Assembly (NCBI RefSeq): GCF_000364165.2
Contig: NZ_CP097810.1
Coordinates: forward strand, 124,001 to 188,000
From: Clostridium sp. MD294
GTDB taxonomy: Bacteria > Bacillota > Clostridia > Lachnospirales > Anaerotignaceae
DNA: 64,000 nucleotides
Reading direction: 5' to 3'
Position 1 is the stretch's first letter. Every line of letters starts with the position of its first letter. The translations under genes and the position numbers were made by a program. Below the pieces are notes generated by a model. That model was not told the origin of the DNA. It saw only the letters and a program-made list of their open reading frames with translations, and made no database searches. This document shows positions 37,863 through 47,089 of this stretch, in pieces.

Positions 37863-38996
37863 TTAGTTAGCCCCTGTTGTTGCTTGTTCTTCCGATGCAC
37901 CACTATTTTCTCCCCTTAAAAATTCTAATTCTTTTTGAATGATTTCAATCAAATTTTCTTTAGGTCTTGCACCTAAATAATATTCTCCTATAATATTTCC
38001 TTGTCTATCTACAAAAAATGTTTCAGGAAAAGCAGTTACCCCTTTTAATCTTCCTTCCATCAAAACGCTATCTGGCACAATAATATTATATGTGATATTT
38101 AATTCCTCTTGTATCGTTTTTGCTAGTTCTATTACTTCTTCCTTTTTTTGTTCTGAAGCATCATACAAAATACCAATAACATTAACAGATTGTGTTTTCA
38201 CTATTTCATCTGTAAAAACTTTTTCTAGTTCTACCATTTCATGTAAACATGGTGTAGATTGTGTTGTAAATACACTTACTAATGTTAAATCATAATTTGC
38301 AAAAATATCTTTTGTAACAGTATTTCCATAAATATCTGTTGTTTGAAAATTTCCCATATTTTGCTCTATTTTTCTTTGTTCTGCAAATATACTTACTCCT
38401 TGTGTAAATGGTACCATATCATATATTGTTACAAGTGTTCTACTAAATCTTTCTGCTGCTATGTGTACTTCTGCTATGTTATTACTACTAATATAATATT
38501 GCCATGTACCGTCAGGTGTTTCTCCTATATTTTTATTTTCTGTACAATTCGTTAATTCAGAAATATCTGTTTGTTCCAAAACACTTCTTTTATATACACC
38601 AATATAACCAAGTTTTTGTGCTTGTTCTCTCCAATTTTTTATTTGTTGTGCATCATTTTCCCATATTTTTTCTCTATCTTCTTTTGGTACATACAGTACT
38701 GCTTGGCGAGCATATGCTAATTCTTGTGTATTTTGCTCATATCCTGCATCAAGATACATAAACAGTTTTCCTTCTTCTAATGCTTTATTAACTTCTTCTC
38801 CTAATTGAAAACGCATACCCAAATAATCATACACATATTCTGTTTGTATTGGCATAGAAAAAGCAGACAATTTATAATTTTCTGTTTTTTCTTGTGTTTT
38901 AGAAACTTGTGGCTGTGTTTGTTGTGTAGTGCTACAGCCTATTACTCCTCCTATCAATATACAAAATATTATTATTTTATTTAATAATTGTTTCAT
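37863..38996 (-). CDS. TlpA-like lipoprotein lacking the first active-site Cys
   Basis: 377 residues with a lipoprotein signal peptide and lipobox (IGGVIGC, Cys21). The middle region (about 45-215) is unrecognised. The C-terminal half is a thioredoxin-fold domain of the TlpA/ResA type with YDLTLVSVFTTQSTPC at about 235-250 and the cis-Pro region TAFPETFFVDRQGNIIGEY. The active site WCxxC reads QSTPC, so the N-terminal nucleophilic Cys is a Ser. It cannot be a normal disulfide reductase; it may bind thiols or have become structural. It precedes nothing in its operon and follows plsC by one base. Confidence 0.8.
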   Translation of the reverse strand: MKQLLNKIIIFCILIGGVIGCSTTQQTQPQVSKTQEKTENYKLSAFSMPIQTEYVYDYLGMRFQLGEEVNKALEEGKLFMYLDAGYEQNTQELAYARQAVLYVPKEDREKIWENDAQQIKNWREQAQKLGYIGVYKRSVLEQTDISELTNCTENKNIGETPDGTWQYYISSNNIAEVHIAAERFSRTLVTIYDMVPFTQGVSIFAEQRKIEQNMGNFQTTDIYGNTVTKDIFANYDLTLVSVFTTQSTPCLHEMVELEKVFTDEIVKTQSVNVIGILYDASEQKKEEVIELAKTIQEELNITYNIIVPDSVLMEGRLKGVTAFPETFFVDRQGNIIGEYYLGARPKENLIEIIQKELEFLRGENSGASEEQATTGAN

Positions 38997-38997
38997 A

Positions 38998-39717
38998 TTA
39001 CTTTTTTCCCTCTCTAATTATTTTTTCAACTATTTCTGGTAGTTTTCCTTCTTCTTGTTTTGTTATTTCTGCTGTTTCAATGGGTTTATGAACATACACA
39101 TTGACTTTTGCAGGACAAATGCGATAACGATTTCCTTCCATTATTTTATAAGAACCATCTATTGTAACAGGCACAATAGGCACTTTTGATTTCGTTGCCA
39201 ATTTAAAACTACCTGCTTTAAATTCTCCTATTTGTTCTCCTTTACTTCTTGTACCTTCTGGAAAAACTACCATAGAATGCCCACTTTTTAATAGTTTCAC
39301 ACCCTCTAATATTGTTTTTGCAGATTGTTTTATGTCTTTTCTATCTAAAAAAATGCAATGTATTCTTTTCATCCAATCACTTAAAAAAGGTATTTTTTCC
39401 AATTCTACTTTTGCCACAAATCCCTCTTTTTTTTCTGGAAGCATAGCCAAAAATATCGCAATATCAAAATCACTTTGATGATTACTTACAAATAGCACTG
39501 TTTTATCTTTTGGAATATTTTCTTTTCCATATACTTTAATTTCTGCACCACTATCTTTTACTCTTGCCATAGCCCAGCGGGAAACAACATTATAAACATA
39601 TTCATTATAAGCTTTTTCTCCTTTTTGTTTTAATATCTTGTCTGCTTTTTTTGCATCAATAGATTTCCACATAAGACAAAAAACAAATTTAAAATACCAC
39701 TTTATTGTACGCAACAT
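38998..39717 (-). CDS. plsC: 1-acyl-sn-glycerol-3-phosphate acyltransferase
   Basis: 239 residues. Makes phosphatidic acid from lysophosphatidate. Acyltransferase motif I NHQSDFD (about 80-86), motif III VVFPEGTRSKGE (about 155-166) and VPIVPVTIDGS are present, with a hydrophobic N-terminus. It is directly followed by the TlpA-like gene. Confidence 0.93.
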   Translation of the reverse strand: MLRTIKWYFKFVFCLMWKSIDAKKADKILKQKGEKAYNEYVYNVVSRWAMARVKDSGAEIKVYGKENIPKDKTVLFVSNHQSDFDIAIFLAMLPEKKEGFVAKVELEKIPFLSDWMKRIHCIFLDRKDIKQSAKTILEGVKLLKSGHSMVVFPEGTRSKGEQIGEFKAGSFKLATKSKVPIVPVTIDGSYKIMEGNRYRICPAKVNVYVHKPIETAEITKQEEGKLPEIVEKIIREGKK

Positions 39718-39936
39718 ATTATACAGTCCTCTCTCTTTTTTTTATTATTCAAGCAATAAACAACATTACTATTATATACAGAAACACTACGAAAAAAAAG
39801 CACTTTTTGCCAAATTATTTTACAGCAAATACTTTCAATTTTATAAAGCTATCTGCCTTTTATTTGCATTTCTGTTCATTCCGTATTATAATAAAAAAAT
39901 ACATTAATGTATCAATTTACATTAATAATGCAGCAC

Positions 39937-39967
39937 AAAACAGTCTATCAATTTGAGCTGTTTTTTA
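39937..39967 (+). promoter_or_regulatory. Terminator-like hairpin in the leader of the 39983 gene
   Basis: Stem AAAACAG/CTGTTTT with a 14-base loop, followed by TTT and then the AAGGAGGG ribosome-binding site. It may attenuate the gene or end a transcript before it. The preceding part of 39718-39936 shows only AT-rich sequence with an ACATTAATGT palindrome at 39901. Confidence 0.35.
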
Positions 39968-39982
39968 ATAAGGAGGGTTACA

Positions 39983-40399
39983 ATGGACGAAACTGTTATT
40001 GTTATTATGCTGAAAGATAAAAAAACTGGCTTTTTAGAAAAAGAATTAGGCTGTTATCATTTAGGAGAACAGCACAATATTATGTTAAACATCTATGCTG
40101 AAGAAGACGAGCAAAACAGTATTACTGTTTTTTTAAAACTAACCTGTGAAAAAGATGTATCAGATTGGGAATATAATGCCATATTAGATTATTATGATAC
40201 AGAAACGGTAAAGCCTTTTGTAGATACAATAGAAGAATTGGAACAAGAATATAATCCTGTTTGGCTTGTATCATTTCCTTTTTTACAGCAACAGCACCAA
40301 ATGGAACAAAAATTACATTTGATATTACAAGCACATCAAAAAGAATTAAATTCTGTATATGAAGTTATAGCAGACAAAAAGGATGATTATATTGAATAA
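39983..40399 (+). CDS. Uncharacterised protein, DUF6762-like
   Basis: 138 residues starting MDETVIVIMLKDKKTGFLEK, with a central DVSDWEYNAILDYYD and a C-terminal helix ending EVIADKKDDYIE. It resembles a clostridial family I remember as DUF6762; the role is unknown. The start at 39983 has AAGGAGGG 5 bases upstream; the ten further codons to 39953 have no site. It overlaps the next gene by 17 bases. Confidence 0.75.
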   Translation: MDETVIVIMLKDKKTGFLEKELGCYHLGEQHNIMLNIYAEEDEQNSITVFLKLTCEKDVSDWEYNAILDYYDTETVKPFVDTIEELEQEYNPVWLVSFPFLQQQHQMEQKLHLILQAHQKELNSVYEVIADKKDDYIE

Positions 40400-41740
40400 A
40401 ATTTTTAAATTTTTCTCTGCTTTTATTGTACTTCTTATGGGTTTTACTGGTTGTGATACTATAGTAGAAACTTCCTCTGTACAACCAAAATCACCTAAAC
40501 AATCTCAACAGGTGATTATTGAAGAAAGTACTCCTTCAAAACCAAATACAGAACAAACACAACAGCAAACACAACAACAAAACCAAATACAGAACAAACA
40601 CAACAGCAAACACAACAACAAAACCAGTACCAAACAGAAGTACAACAGCAGCAACAAAATCAAAATCAAAATGAAGAACAAACTGCAGAAATGCCAGAAA
40701 AAACAGAATACCAAGCTTCTTCTGCTCCAACAGAAAAAACGAAATCTCCCCCTTTTTTAAATTGGGGAGAAACAAATAATCAATATTGGACAAAATTAAA
40801 AACAGTAGCAGAGGCTGCAACAACTTTTTATCAAAATAATGGAAACCGTTTTACATTACTTAGCAAAGGCGGAAAACTTTATAGCAGTAGTAATGACTGT
40901 TATATTACTACTAACTATTTAAAAAATAACGGTTTTTTAGAACAAGATTTTTCTGAATTTTTATGTGACATTCTTTTAATAAATGGTTGTGATATTGCAA
41001 ATTATATTGATATTGATATGCCTTCTTCTTCACTAAACATAGGCATTTTTACAGCAATCAAACAACCTTCTGGAAACAAAATAATGCTTTCTTCTTCCAC
41101 AGACAAAATAGCAAGTATTTCAGAAGAAGATTATTCCAGACTTTTAAAGCAATATGACGCTTATCATGGTAGTGTAAATGTACTTTCTCCTGAAATGGAG
41201 GAATACGAAAGAATATTAAATTTTATACGTGTTTATGAAGGAAATTATGATAAATATTATGTTAGAGATATTAGAATGGATAAAAAATATGCTGTTGTTA
41301 CATTCTCTACTCAAAATGCTCCTAATAATATCAAACAATATGTATTAGTTAACAAAGATGGTTTTTGGGAAGTAGCAATTAATAATTTAGATAAACAATC
41401 TAATTTATATTTTGCTGTCAACAGTATATTACCTGATTTTAATTTATCTTTATTACCACCTTATAATGTATATTTTTATAAAAACGATATGAAAGCAGAT
41501 TTTTCAGATGTATTAAAAAATATGGTTTTTTATGAAATGATAGAGCAACAAAGTCAAGTGCGTTATATTTGTGGCACTACTAATTATTGTTATATTATAC
41601 TTTATGGCAACGAACATTATTTAGGCAAAAAAATAAATGATGATTGGGACATTAAAAAAGTACAATCTGCTTCAGATGCTATACAATCTATGCAGCTAAA
41701 TAACAAAAATGCACCTACATTTATTGTATTAGATGAATAA
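40383..41740 (+). pseudogene. Lipoprotein gene frameshifted by a 41-bp tandem duplication
   Basis: The 5' part encodes a signal peptide with lipobox LLMGFTGC and a Gln/Thr-rich linker; from about 40580 this frame goes out of phase and ends at 40760. The 3' part (open from 40691, 349 residues, to 41740) holds the folded domain with NWGETNNQYWTKLK and many aromatic residues. A perfect 41-bp duplication (40538-40619) separates them. Deleting one copy joins the two frames into one 438-residue lipoprotein with a linker reading TEQTQQQTQQQNQYQTEV. In this state no full lipoprotein is made. It may be phase variable, a recent mutation or an assembly artefact. The folded domain is not one I recognise. 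Confidence 0.8.
40538..40626 (+). repeat. Perfect 41-bp tandem duplication
   Basis: Copy 1 at 40538-40578 and copy 2 at 40579-40619 are identical and begin AAAACCAAATACAG; seven more matching bases follow. Because 41 is not a multiple of three, copy number sets the downstream reading frame. Confidence 0.95.
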
Positions 41741-41754
41741 AGGAAGTAATATTT

Positions 41755-42234
41755 ATGACAAAAACAAATGCTATGCGTTTATTAGAGCAATATCATATCT
41801 CTTATGATACAGCAAAATATGAATACGATGAAAATAATCTCTCTGGTGTTCATGCTGCAAAAGCTATTGGATTACCTCCGGAACAAGTTTTTAAAACACT
41901 TGTTACAAAAGGAGATAAAACAGGTATACTTATTTTTTGCATACCTGTACATTTAGAATTGGATTTAAAAAAAGCAGCTTCTGTTTCAGGTAACAAAAAA
42001 GTTGAAATGACACATATGAAAGAATTATTACCACTCACAGGATACATAAGAGGAGGCTGTTCTCCTATTGGTATGAAAAAAAAGTACATTACCTATATTG
42101 ATGAAACTGCAATACTTTTTGAACAAATTGCAGTTAGTGCAGGCATTAGAGGTCAGCAAATACTGATTTCTCCAGAAACATTAATTACTTTTATACAGGC
42201 AAAACAAGCAGATATTACAAAAGATACAAATTAA
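41755..42234 (+). CDS. ybaK: YbaK/EbsC-family Cys-tRNA(Pro)/Cys-tRNA(Cys) deacylase
   Basis: 159 residues of the YbaK fold, which hydrolyses mischarged Cys-tRNA(Pro). Markers are VFKTLVTKGD (about 42-51), the aligned GYIRGGCSPIGMKKKY (about 96-111) and SAGIRGQQILISPETL near the end. It is 14 bases downstream of the lipoprotein gene. Confidence 0.92.
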   Translation: MTKTNAMRLLEQYHISYDTAKYEYDENNLSGVHAAKAIGLPPEQVFKTLVTKGDKTGILIFCIPVHLELDLKKAASVSGNKKVEMTHMKELLPLTGYIRGGCSPIGMKKKYITYIDETAILFEQIAVSAGIRGQQILISPETLITFIQAKQADITKDTN

Positions 42235-42260
42235 TATTTCATGAAAAAGGAGGGCTGATA

Positions 42261-42560
42261 ATGCGTCACAATATTTATGAAAAGGGATATGGATACATTC
42301 CTCGTTTGATTATGGAAGACAGAAGGCTTTCTGCCCTTTCAAAATCAATTTATGCCTATTTCTGTAGTTTTTCTGAAGGGAAAGCTTCTCTTTTTCCTCC
42401 TCAAGACAAAATTATTGCAGACTTAAATATGACAGAAGAGGTTTATCGCACTCACTTTCAGCTTCTTGTAAAATGTGGTTATATATCATTGCAGCAAGAA
42501 AAACGTTCTGATGGTGGTGTTAGAAATATATTTACATTGCAAAAACAAATTGATTTTTAA
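42261..42560 (+). CDS. Small helix-turn-helix protein
   Basis: 99 residues. Starts MRHNIYEKGYGYIPRLIMED and continues with LSALSKSIYAYFCSFSEGK, the pattern of replication-initiator-type winged HTH domains, followed by MTEEVYRTHFQLLVKCGYI. AAGGAGGG supports the start. Likely a regulator; target unknown. Confidence 0.8.
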   Translation: MRHNIYEKGYGYIPRLIMEDRRLSALSKSIYAYFCSFSEGKASLFPPQDKIIADLNMTEEVYRTHFQLLVKCGYISLQQEKRSDGGVRNIFTLQKQIDF

Positions 42561-42566
42561 ATAACA

Positions 42567-42595
42567 ACGTGTCAGCTTTGTTGACACGTATTTTT
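42567..42595 (+). terminator. Terminator with ACGTGTCA stem
   Basis: Stem ACGTGTCA/TGACACGT then ATTTTT. The same GTGTC/GACAC core recurs at 59654-59680 and inside the element at 9237-9493. Confidence 0.8.
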
Positions 42596-42660
42596 GTATG
42601 AAAAAAACACACAATAATAGAAATATTACAAAGTATTACTTTTACTATATTTTTAAATAA

Positions 42661-42688
42661 AAAAAGAATATCTTTTGATATTCTTTTT
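42661..42688 (-). terminator. Terminator of rpsT
   Basis: A perfect 12-bp stem AAAAAGAATATC/GATATTCTTTTT with a TTTT loop; A and T runs on both sides. Confidence 0.8.
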
Positions 42689-42708
42689 TTATTATTGTGT
42701 TATTAATA

Positions 42709-42969
42709 TTACAATCCATTTACCATTCTTGTTAAACTAGATTTTTTTCTAGCTGCTGTATTTTTATGATAAACACCTTTTGAATATGCTTTATCAATAG
42801 CAGATACAGCACCTTTTAATGTTGCTGTTGCTGTTTCTTTATCTCCTGCATTCACAGCCACTAATACTTTTTTAATTGCTGTTTTTGTTTGAGATTTAAT
42901 CATTTTATTTCTTAATGTCTTTTTTGTGATGACTTTAATTCTTTTTTTCGCAGATTTAATATTTGCCAA
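42709..42969 (-). CDS. rpsT: 30S ribosomal protein S20
   Basis: 86 residues, Lys/Ala-rich, beginning [13 protein letters not shown] and ending [10 protein letters not shown], typical S20. Divergent from gpr, a common arrangement in Clostridia. Confidence 0.97.
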   Translation of the reverse strand: MANIKSAKKRIKVITKKTLRNKMIKSQTKTAIKKVLVAVNAGDKETATATLKGAVSAIDKAYSKGVYHKNTAARKKSSLTRMVNGL

Positions 42970-43199
42970 TTTTTGTTCCTCCTATTTTTTATAATTTTTT
43001 TTTTAATAATTTGGATATTTTGGGGAATATCACTTTTTACACTTCTATTAACCACAAAAGCAATTTTTTATGCTCCGACACATCTGTGATTAATTCAACA
43101 CCATCTATTTTAACCCAAAGCAATCCATAAGTCAATGTATATATTTAAAATTCAAGGTAAAAATAATGGCAAAAAGGAATTAATATAGGAGGCAGCATT

Positions 43200-44201
43200 A
43201 TGGAAAAAAATATAGCATGGAATTTTAGTCCTAGAACAGACTTAGCAATTGAAGCAAGAGAACTTGCACAGCAAGAACAACAAAATACACAAGAAATAGA
43301 TGGTGTGAAAGTAAAAACAAAACAGACAGACATCTGTCAAATTACTCATGTTCAAATACTAAATGAAACAGGCAGTGAAACAATGGGAAAACCTATAGGA
43401 AATTATATTACAATAGAATCAGAATTATTAAAAGAAAATGACATTACAAGTCACGAAGAAATGATGAAAGTTGTTGCAAACCATATCAACGATTTAACAA
43501 ATCTAAATGAAAAATCTACTATACTTGTTGTTGGTTTAGGAAATTGGAATATTACTCCTGATGCACTAGGGCCCAAAGTAATTGACAAAATACTTGTTAC
43601 ACGTCATTTAGAAGGTGTACTTCCAGAAGAACTGCAACAATCTGTCAGAAGTGTTGCAGCACTTAGTCCAGGAGTTATGGGCATTACAGGAATTGAAACA
43701 GGTGAAATTATAAAAGGTGTTGTTGAAAAATTAAAACCTGATTTAGTTATTGCTATAGATGCTTTAGCTGCTCGTAAATTTAGCAGAATCAATAGCACAA
43801 TACAAATGTCTGACACTGGTGTCGCACCTGGTGCTGGTGTAGGAAATAAACGAATGACATTGAACAAGCAGACACTTGGTGTTCCTGTTTTAGCATTAGG
43901 TGTACCTACTGTTGTAGATGCTGCAACACTAATAAACGATACCATGGACAGAATGTTAGAAGAAATGATTATTCAAACAGAAAAAGGCAGTGCTTTTTAT
44001 CAAATGCTTCAGTCTATGGATACAGATGAAAAATATAAACTTATTGTAGAAATATTAAACCCATACGTAGGCAATATGTTTGTTACACCAAAAGAAGTAG
44101 ACGCTGTAGTAGACCGTCTTGCAAACATCATAGCAAATGCTATTAATATAGCACTACAACCTGGTATCACTATGGAAGATATAAATCGCTTTACTTACTA
44201 A
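43200..44201 (+). CDS. gpr: Germination protease GPR
   Basis: 333 residues, family A25. Degrades small acid-soluble spore proteins at germination after autoprocessing of an N-terminal propeptide (the first 15 or so residues, up to near RTDLAIEA). It keeps GKPIGNYITIES, the Asp in VVGLGNWNITPDALGP and the Asp in LVIAIDALAARK. TAGGAGG lies upstream. A forespore sigma-G promoter is expected, but I found no clear match. Confidence 0.96.
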   Translation: MEKNIAWNFSPRTDLAIEARELAQQEQQNTQEIDGVKVKTKQTDICQITHVQILNETGSETMGKPIGNYITIESELLKENDITSHEEMMKVVANHINDLTNLNEKSTILVVGLGNWNITPDALGPKVIDKILVTRHLEGVLPEELQQSVRSVAALSPGVMGITGIETGEIIKGVVEKLKPDLVIAIDALAARKFSRINSTIQMSDTGVAPGAGVGNKRMTLNKQTLGVPVLALGVPTVVDAATLINDTMDRMLEEMIIQTEKGSAFYQMLQSMDTDEKYKLIVEILNPYVGNMFVTPKEVDAVVDRLANIIANAINIALQPGITMEDINRFTY

Positions 44202-44235
44202 ATATTTTACATTACACAAACACAAACAAAAAATA

Positions 44236-44550
44236 TTATTTAGAAATATTCATTTGTTTTATTAGTTCTAATACAATATAACTTTGTTTTTCTGTTAATG
44301 TACGAAAATGGTATACAAGTTCTTTTTCAATATCATTCAGATAAAAAACTTCTGTATCATTATTGAAAAATTCAACTAAAGTTACTCCCATGCAGCTCAA
44401 AAGTCTTTCTAGAATATAAATACTTGGCTGACTGATACCTTTTTCTATTTTGTGAATATGAGTTTCTGAAATATCAGAAAGAATTGATAATCTGTAAACA
44501 CTAATCTTTTTTTGTTCTCTTATTGTTTGAAATCTTTTTGCAATATTCAT
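44236..44550 (-). CDS. XRE-family regulator
   Basis: 104 residues. HTH at about 5-58 with VYRLSILSDISETHIHKIEK and PSIYILERLLSCMGVTLVEF. The C-terminal 35 residues are helical. It is divergent from another XRE gene at 44703, with a 9-bp inverted repeat directly over its start, suggesting autoregulation. Confidence 0.88.
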   Translation of the reverse strand: MNIAKRFQTIREQKKISVYRLSILSDISETHIHKIEKGISQPSIYILERLLSCMGVTLVEFFNNDTEVFYLNDIEKELVYHFRTLTEKQSYIVLELIKQMNISK

Positions 44551-44585
44551 AGTATATACCCCTATAAATATTATGCTATATACTA
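44550..44585. promoter_or_regulatory. Candidate operator: 9-bp inverted repeat
   Basis: TAGTATATA (44550-44558) and TATATACTA (44577-44585), perfect arms with 18 bases between, covering the start of one XRE gene in the divergent region. Confidence 0.4.
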
Positions 44586-44702
44586 CATCAAATTATAATC
44601 TAATTAAAGTTTTAGTTTTTACTAAATTATAGTTGTGTTTCTTATCTATTTATTTTATAATAAAATTAAATAACAGTCATTCCTAAATCTATACCAGAAA
44701 GG

Positions 44703-45215
44703 GTGATTATTTTGGAATTTAAAGACAGATTAAAAAACTTAAGAAAAGAAAAAAATTTAACACAAATAGAACTTGCTTCTATACTTCATTATGGTTATAC
44801 TGCTATTGCAAATTATGAAAATGGCAGAAATCAACCCAGAATAAATGATTTAATACGTTTAGCAAATATCTTTGGTGTATCTTTAGATTATTTAGTAGGC
44901 ATTTCTGATGTAAAACATTACATGACACAAGATACTATACTACAAGAAAATATTGCAAAAAAAACGTATGAAAAAGGTATGGAGCTAACACTTATGGACA
45001 AATTAATTATTTGTTTTTTATATAATACATCAAAAAGTTCATTACACACAAAAAACCTAAATCAAGAACAAATTAATAAAATACTACTCAATGCAGAACA
45101 ACAATGTTATGTTGAATTTTCAAAAAGATTTTATATTTTTTTAAAAGATAATTCTTTCAGAAAAATTATACTAACACAAATTCAAAACGAATTAAAACAA
45201 TTTTATTTACAATAG
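44703..45215 (+). CDS. XRE-family regulator, paralogue of 49649-50146
   Basis: 170 residues (167 if the TTG at 44712 is used; the GTG at 44703 overlaps the AAAGGGTGA ribosome-binding site, so TTG is likelier). HTH at about 5-62: LRKEKNLTQIELASILHYGY and a SLDYLVGISDV segment. The C-terminal domain (about 95-165) contains VEFSKRFYIFL, shared with the XRE gene at 49649-50146. Confidence 0.85.
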   Translation: MIILEFKDRLKNLRKEKNLTQIELASILHYGYTAIANYENGRNQPRINDLIRLANIFGVSLDYLVGISDVKHYMTQDTILQENIAKKTYEKGMELTLMDKLIICFLYNTSKSSLHTKNLNQEQINKILLNAEQQCYVEFSKRFYIFLKDNSFRKIILTQIQNELKQFYLQ

Positions 45216-45254
45216 TAACTTATCAATATCTAGTCAAATATATTGTGATATAAA

Positions 45255-45285
45255 ATAGCCTTGAAAGTTATACTCTCAAGGCTAA
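45255..45285. terminator. Bidirectional terminator, XRE / PFL gene
   Basis: Stem AGCCTTGAAAG/CTCTCAAGGCT with one mismatch between converging genes. Confidence 0.7.
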
Positions 45286-45295
45286 AATAATAACA

Positions 45296-46654
45296 TCAAT
45301 TTTTAAAACTGTGTATTGGTGCTGGTATTCTTCCGCCTCTTTTTATAAATCCTTCACAGCTATAAGTATTTACAGGCATAATTGGTGCATAACCCAAAAG
45401 TCCACCAAACTCTACTTTTTCTCCTACTTTTTTTCCTATTACTGGTATCAATCTCACTGCTGTCGTTTTATTATTTATCATACCAATGGCTGCTTCATCT
45501 GCAATAATACCTGAAATCGTTGCTGCTGAAGTATCACCTGGTATAGCAATCATATCTAAACCAACAGAACAAACACAAGTCATAGCTTCTAACTTCTCTA
45601 ATGTTAAGGCACCTTTTTCTGCTGCAACAATCATGCCATGATCTTCACTGACAGGAATAAAAGCACCGCTTAATCCACCTACATAAGATGATGCCATAAC
45701 ACCACCTTTTTTTACATTATCATTTAATATAGCAAGTGCTGCTGTTGTACCTGGTGCACCTGCTTCTTGTAATCCCATTTCTTGAAAAATTTCTGCAATA
45801 CTATCTCCAATTAATGGTGTTGGTGCAAGTGATAAATCTATAATACCAAAAGGTACATTCAATCTTTTTGCTGCCTCTTGTGCAATAAGTTGTCCTACTC
45901 TTGTAATTTTAAATGCTGTTCTTTTTATTGTTTCACAAAGTGTTTCAAAATCAGCTTCTCTTACTTCTTCTAATGCTTTTTTTACTACACCAGGACCACT
46001 TACTCCTACATTAATGACACAATCTTTTTCTCCTACTCCATGAAAAGCACCTGCCATGAATGGATTATCCTCTACTGCATTACAAAATACTACCAATTTT
46101 GCACAGCCTAAACAGTCCTGTTCTTTTGTCAATTCTGCTGTTTGCAGTATAATTTCTCCCATTTTTTTTACAGTATCCATATTTAAACCATTTCTAGAAG
46201 TACCAATGTTTATAGAAGAACAAACAACATCTGTTTCTTTTAATGCTTGTGGTATAGAATTAATTAAAATTTCATCTGACTTTGTACAACCTTTTTGTAC
46301 TAATGCAGAAAATCCACCTATAAAATTTACTCCTACTGCTTTTGCTGCTCTATCTAAAGTATGTGCTATACTAACATAACTATCTGTTTTACAACCTGCT
46401 GCTGCAATAGCAATTGGTGTCACAGAAATTCTTTTATGTACTACAGGTATACCAAATTGTTTCGCTAATTCATCTCCTACTTTTACTAAGTCTTTTGCAC
46501 AAGTGGTAATTTTTTGATACACTTTTTCATTAAACTTATCAATATCAGCATCAGCACAATCCATAAGATTAATACCCATAGTAATAGTACGCACATCTAA
46601 ATTTGCTTCTTCTATCATTTGATTTGTTTCTAAAACTTCACTTCTTGTAATCAC
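45296..46654 (-). CDS. PFL/DUF711 (UPF0210) family protein
   Basis: 452 residues with high similarity to the UPF0210 family, which has a pyruvate-formate-lyase-like fold. Recognisable parts include [21 protein letters not shown] (shown in part), [14 protein letters not shown] and [20 protein letters not shown]. The reaction is unknown. It follows an ACT-domain gene by 15 bases, the constant pairing in Firmicutes. Confidence 0.9.
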   Translation of the reverse strand: MITRSEVLETNQMIEEANLDVRTITMGINLMDCADADIDKFNEKVYQKITTCAKDLVKVGDELAKQFGIPVVHKRISVTPIAIAAAGCKTDSYVSIAHTLDRAAKAVGVNFIGGFSALVQKGCTKSDEILINSIPQALKETDVVCSSINIGTSRNGLNMDTVKKMGEIILQTAELTKEQDCLGCAKLVVFCNAVEDNPFMAGAFHGVGEKDCVINVGVSGPGVVKKALEEVREADFETLCETIKRTAFKITRVGQLIAQEAAKRLNVPFGIIDLSLAPTPLIGDSIAEIFQEMGLQEAGAPGTTAALAILNDNVKKGGVMASSYVGGLSGAFIPVSEDHGMIVAAEKGALTLEKLEAMTCVCSVGLDMIAIPGDTSAATISGIIADEAAIGMINNKTTAVRLIPVIGKKVGEKVEFGGLLGYAPIMPVNTYSCEGFIKRGGRIPAPIHSFKN

Positions 46655-46669
46655 AAAAGATTTCCCTCC

Positions 46670-46939
46670 TTAAACACGATGCATACAATTAAAAATGTCT
46701 TCATGCTGCATTTTTGCTATAACATTCATGTCCTTGCCTAATTCTACAAGTTCATCTGATAAAACAGTAAATTCTTTTTTTGCCGCAGATAAATCTACAA
46801 TCATCATCATATTCAAATAACCACCTACAATGGTTTGAGAAATATCTAAAATATTAATACTATTTCGTGATAAATATGTACAAACAGTTCCTATAATGCC
46901 TACATGGTCTTTTCCTAACACTGTAATAATACCCTTCAT
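46670..46939 (-). CDS. ACT-domain protein (UPF0237)
   Basis: 89 residues forming one ACT domain: KGIITVLGKDHVGIIGTVC then LSRNSINILDISQTIVGGYL. ACT domains bind small molecules such as amino acids; this one presumably regulates or senses for the adjacent PFL-family protein. AAGGAGG precedes the ATG. Confidence 0.9.
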   Translation of the reverse strand: MKGIITVLGKDHVGIIGTVCTYLSRNSINILDISQTIVGGYLNMMMIVDLSAAKKEFTVLSDELVELGKDMNVIAKMQHEDIFNCMHRV

Positions 46940-47057
46940 GTATATCCTCCTTTATTTTTATCACATCAGTTTTACAAAATAATTGTATACATAAAATCAC
47001 TTTTTTGCAATAGAAAGTCAAAAAAAGATTTTTTATTTTTATAAAAATTCTAAAAAA

Positions 47058-47083
47058 GCCTTGAAAGTATACACTTTCAAGGC
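47058..47083 (-). terminator. Terminator of the SpoIID-family gene
   Basis: A perfect 11-bp stem GCCTTGAAAGT/ACTTTCAAGGC with a T run on the minus strand (47057-47052) and A pairs on the other side. Core similar to 45255-45285. Confidence 0.8.
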
Positions 47084-47089
47084 CTTTTT

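Noticed and set aside
39718..39952. Short open frames upstream of the DUF6762-like gene
   Set aside because: No ribosome-binding sites, extreme AT composition and no protein-like pattern.
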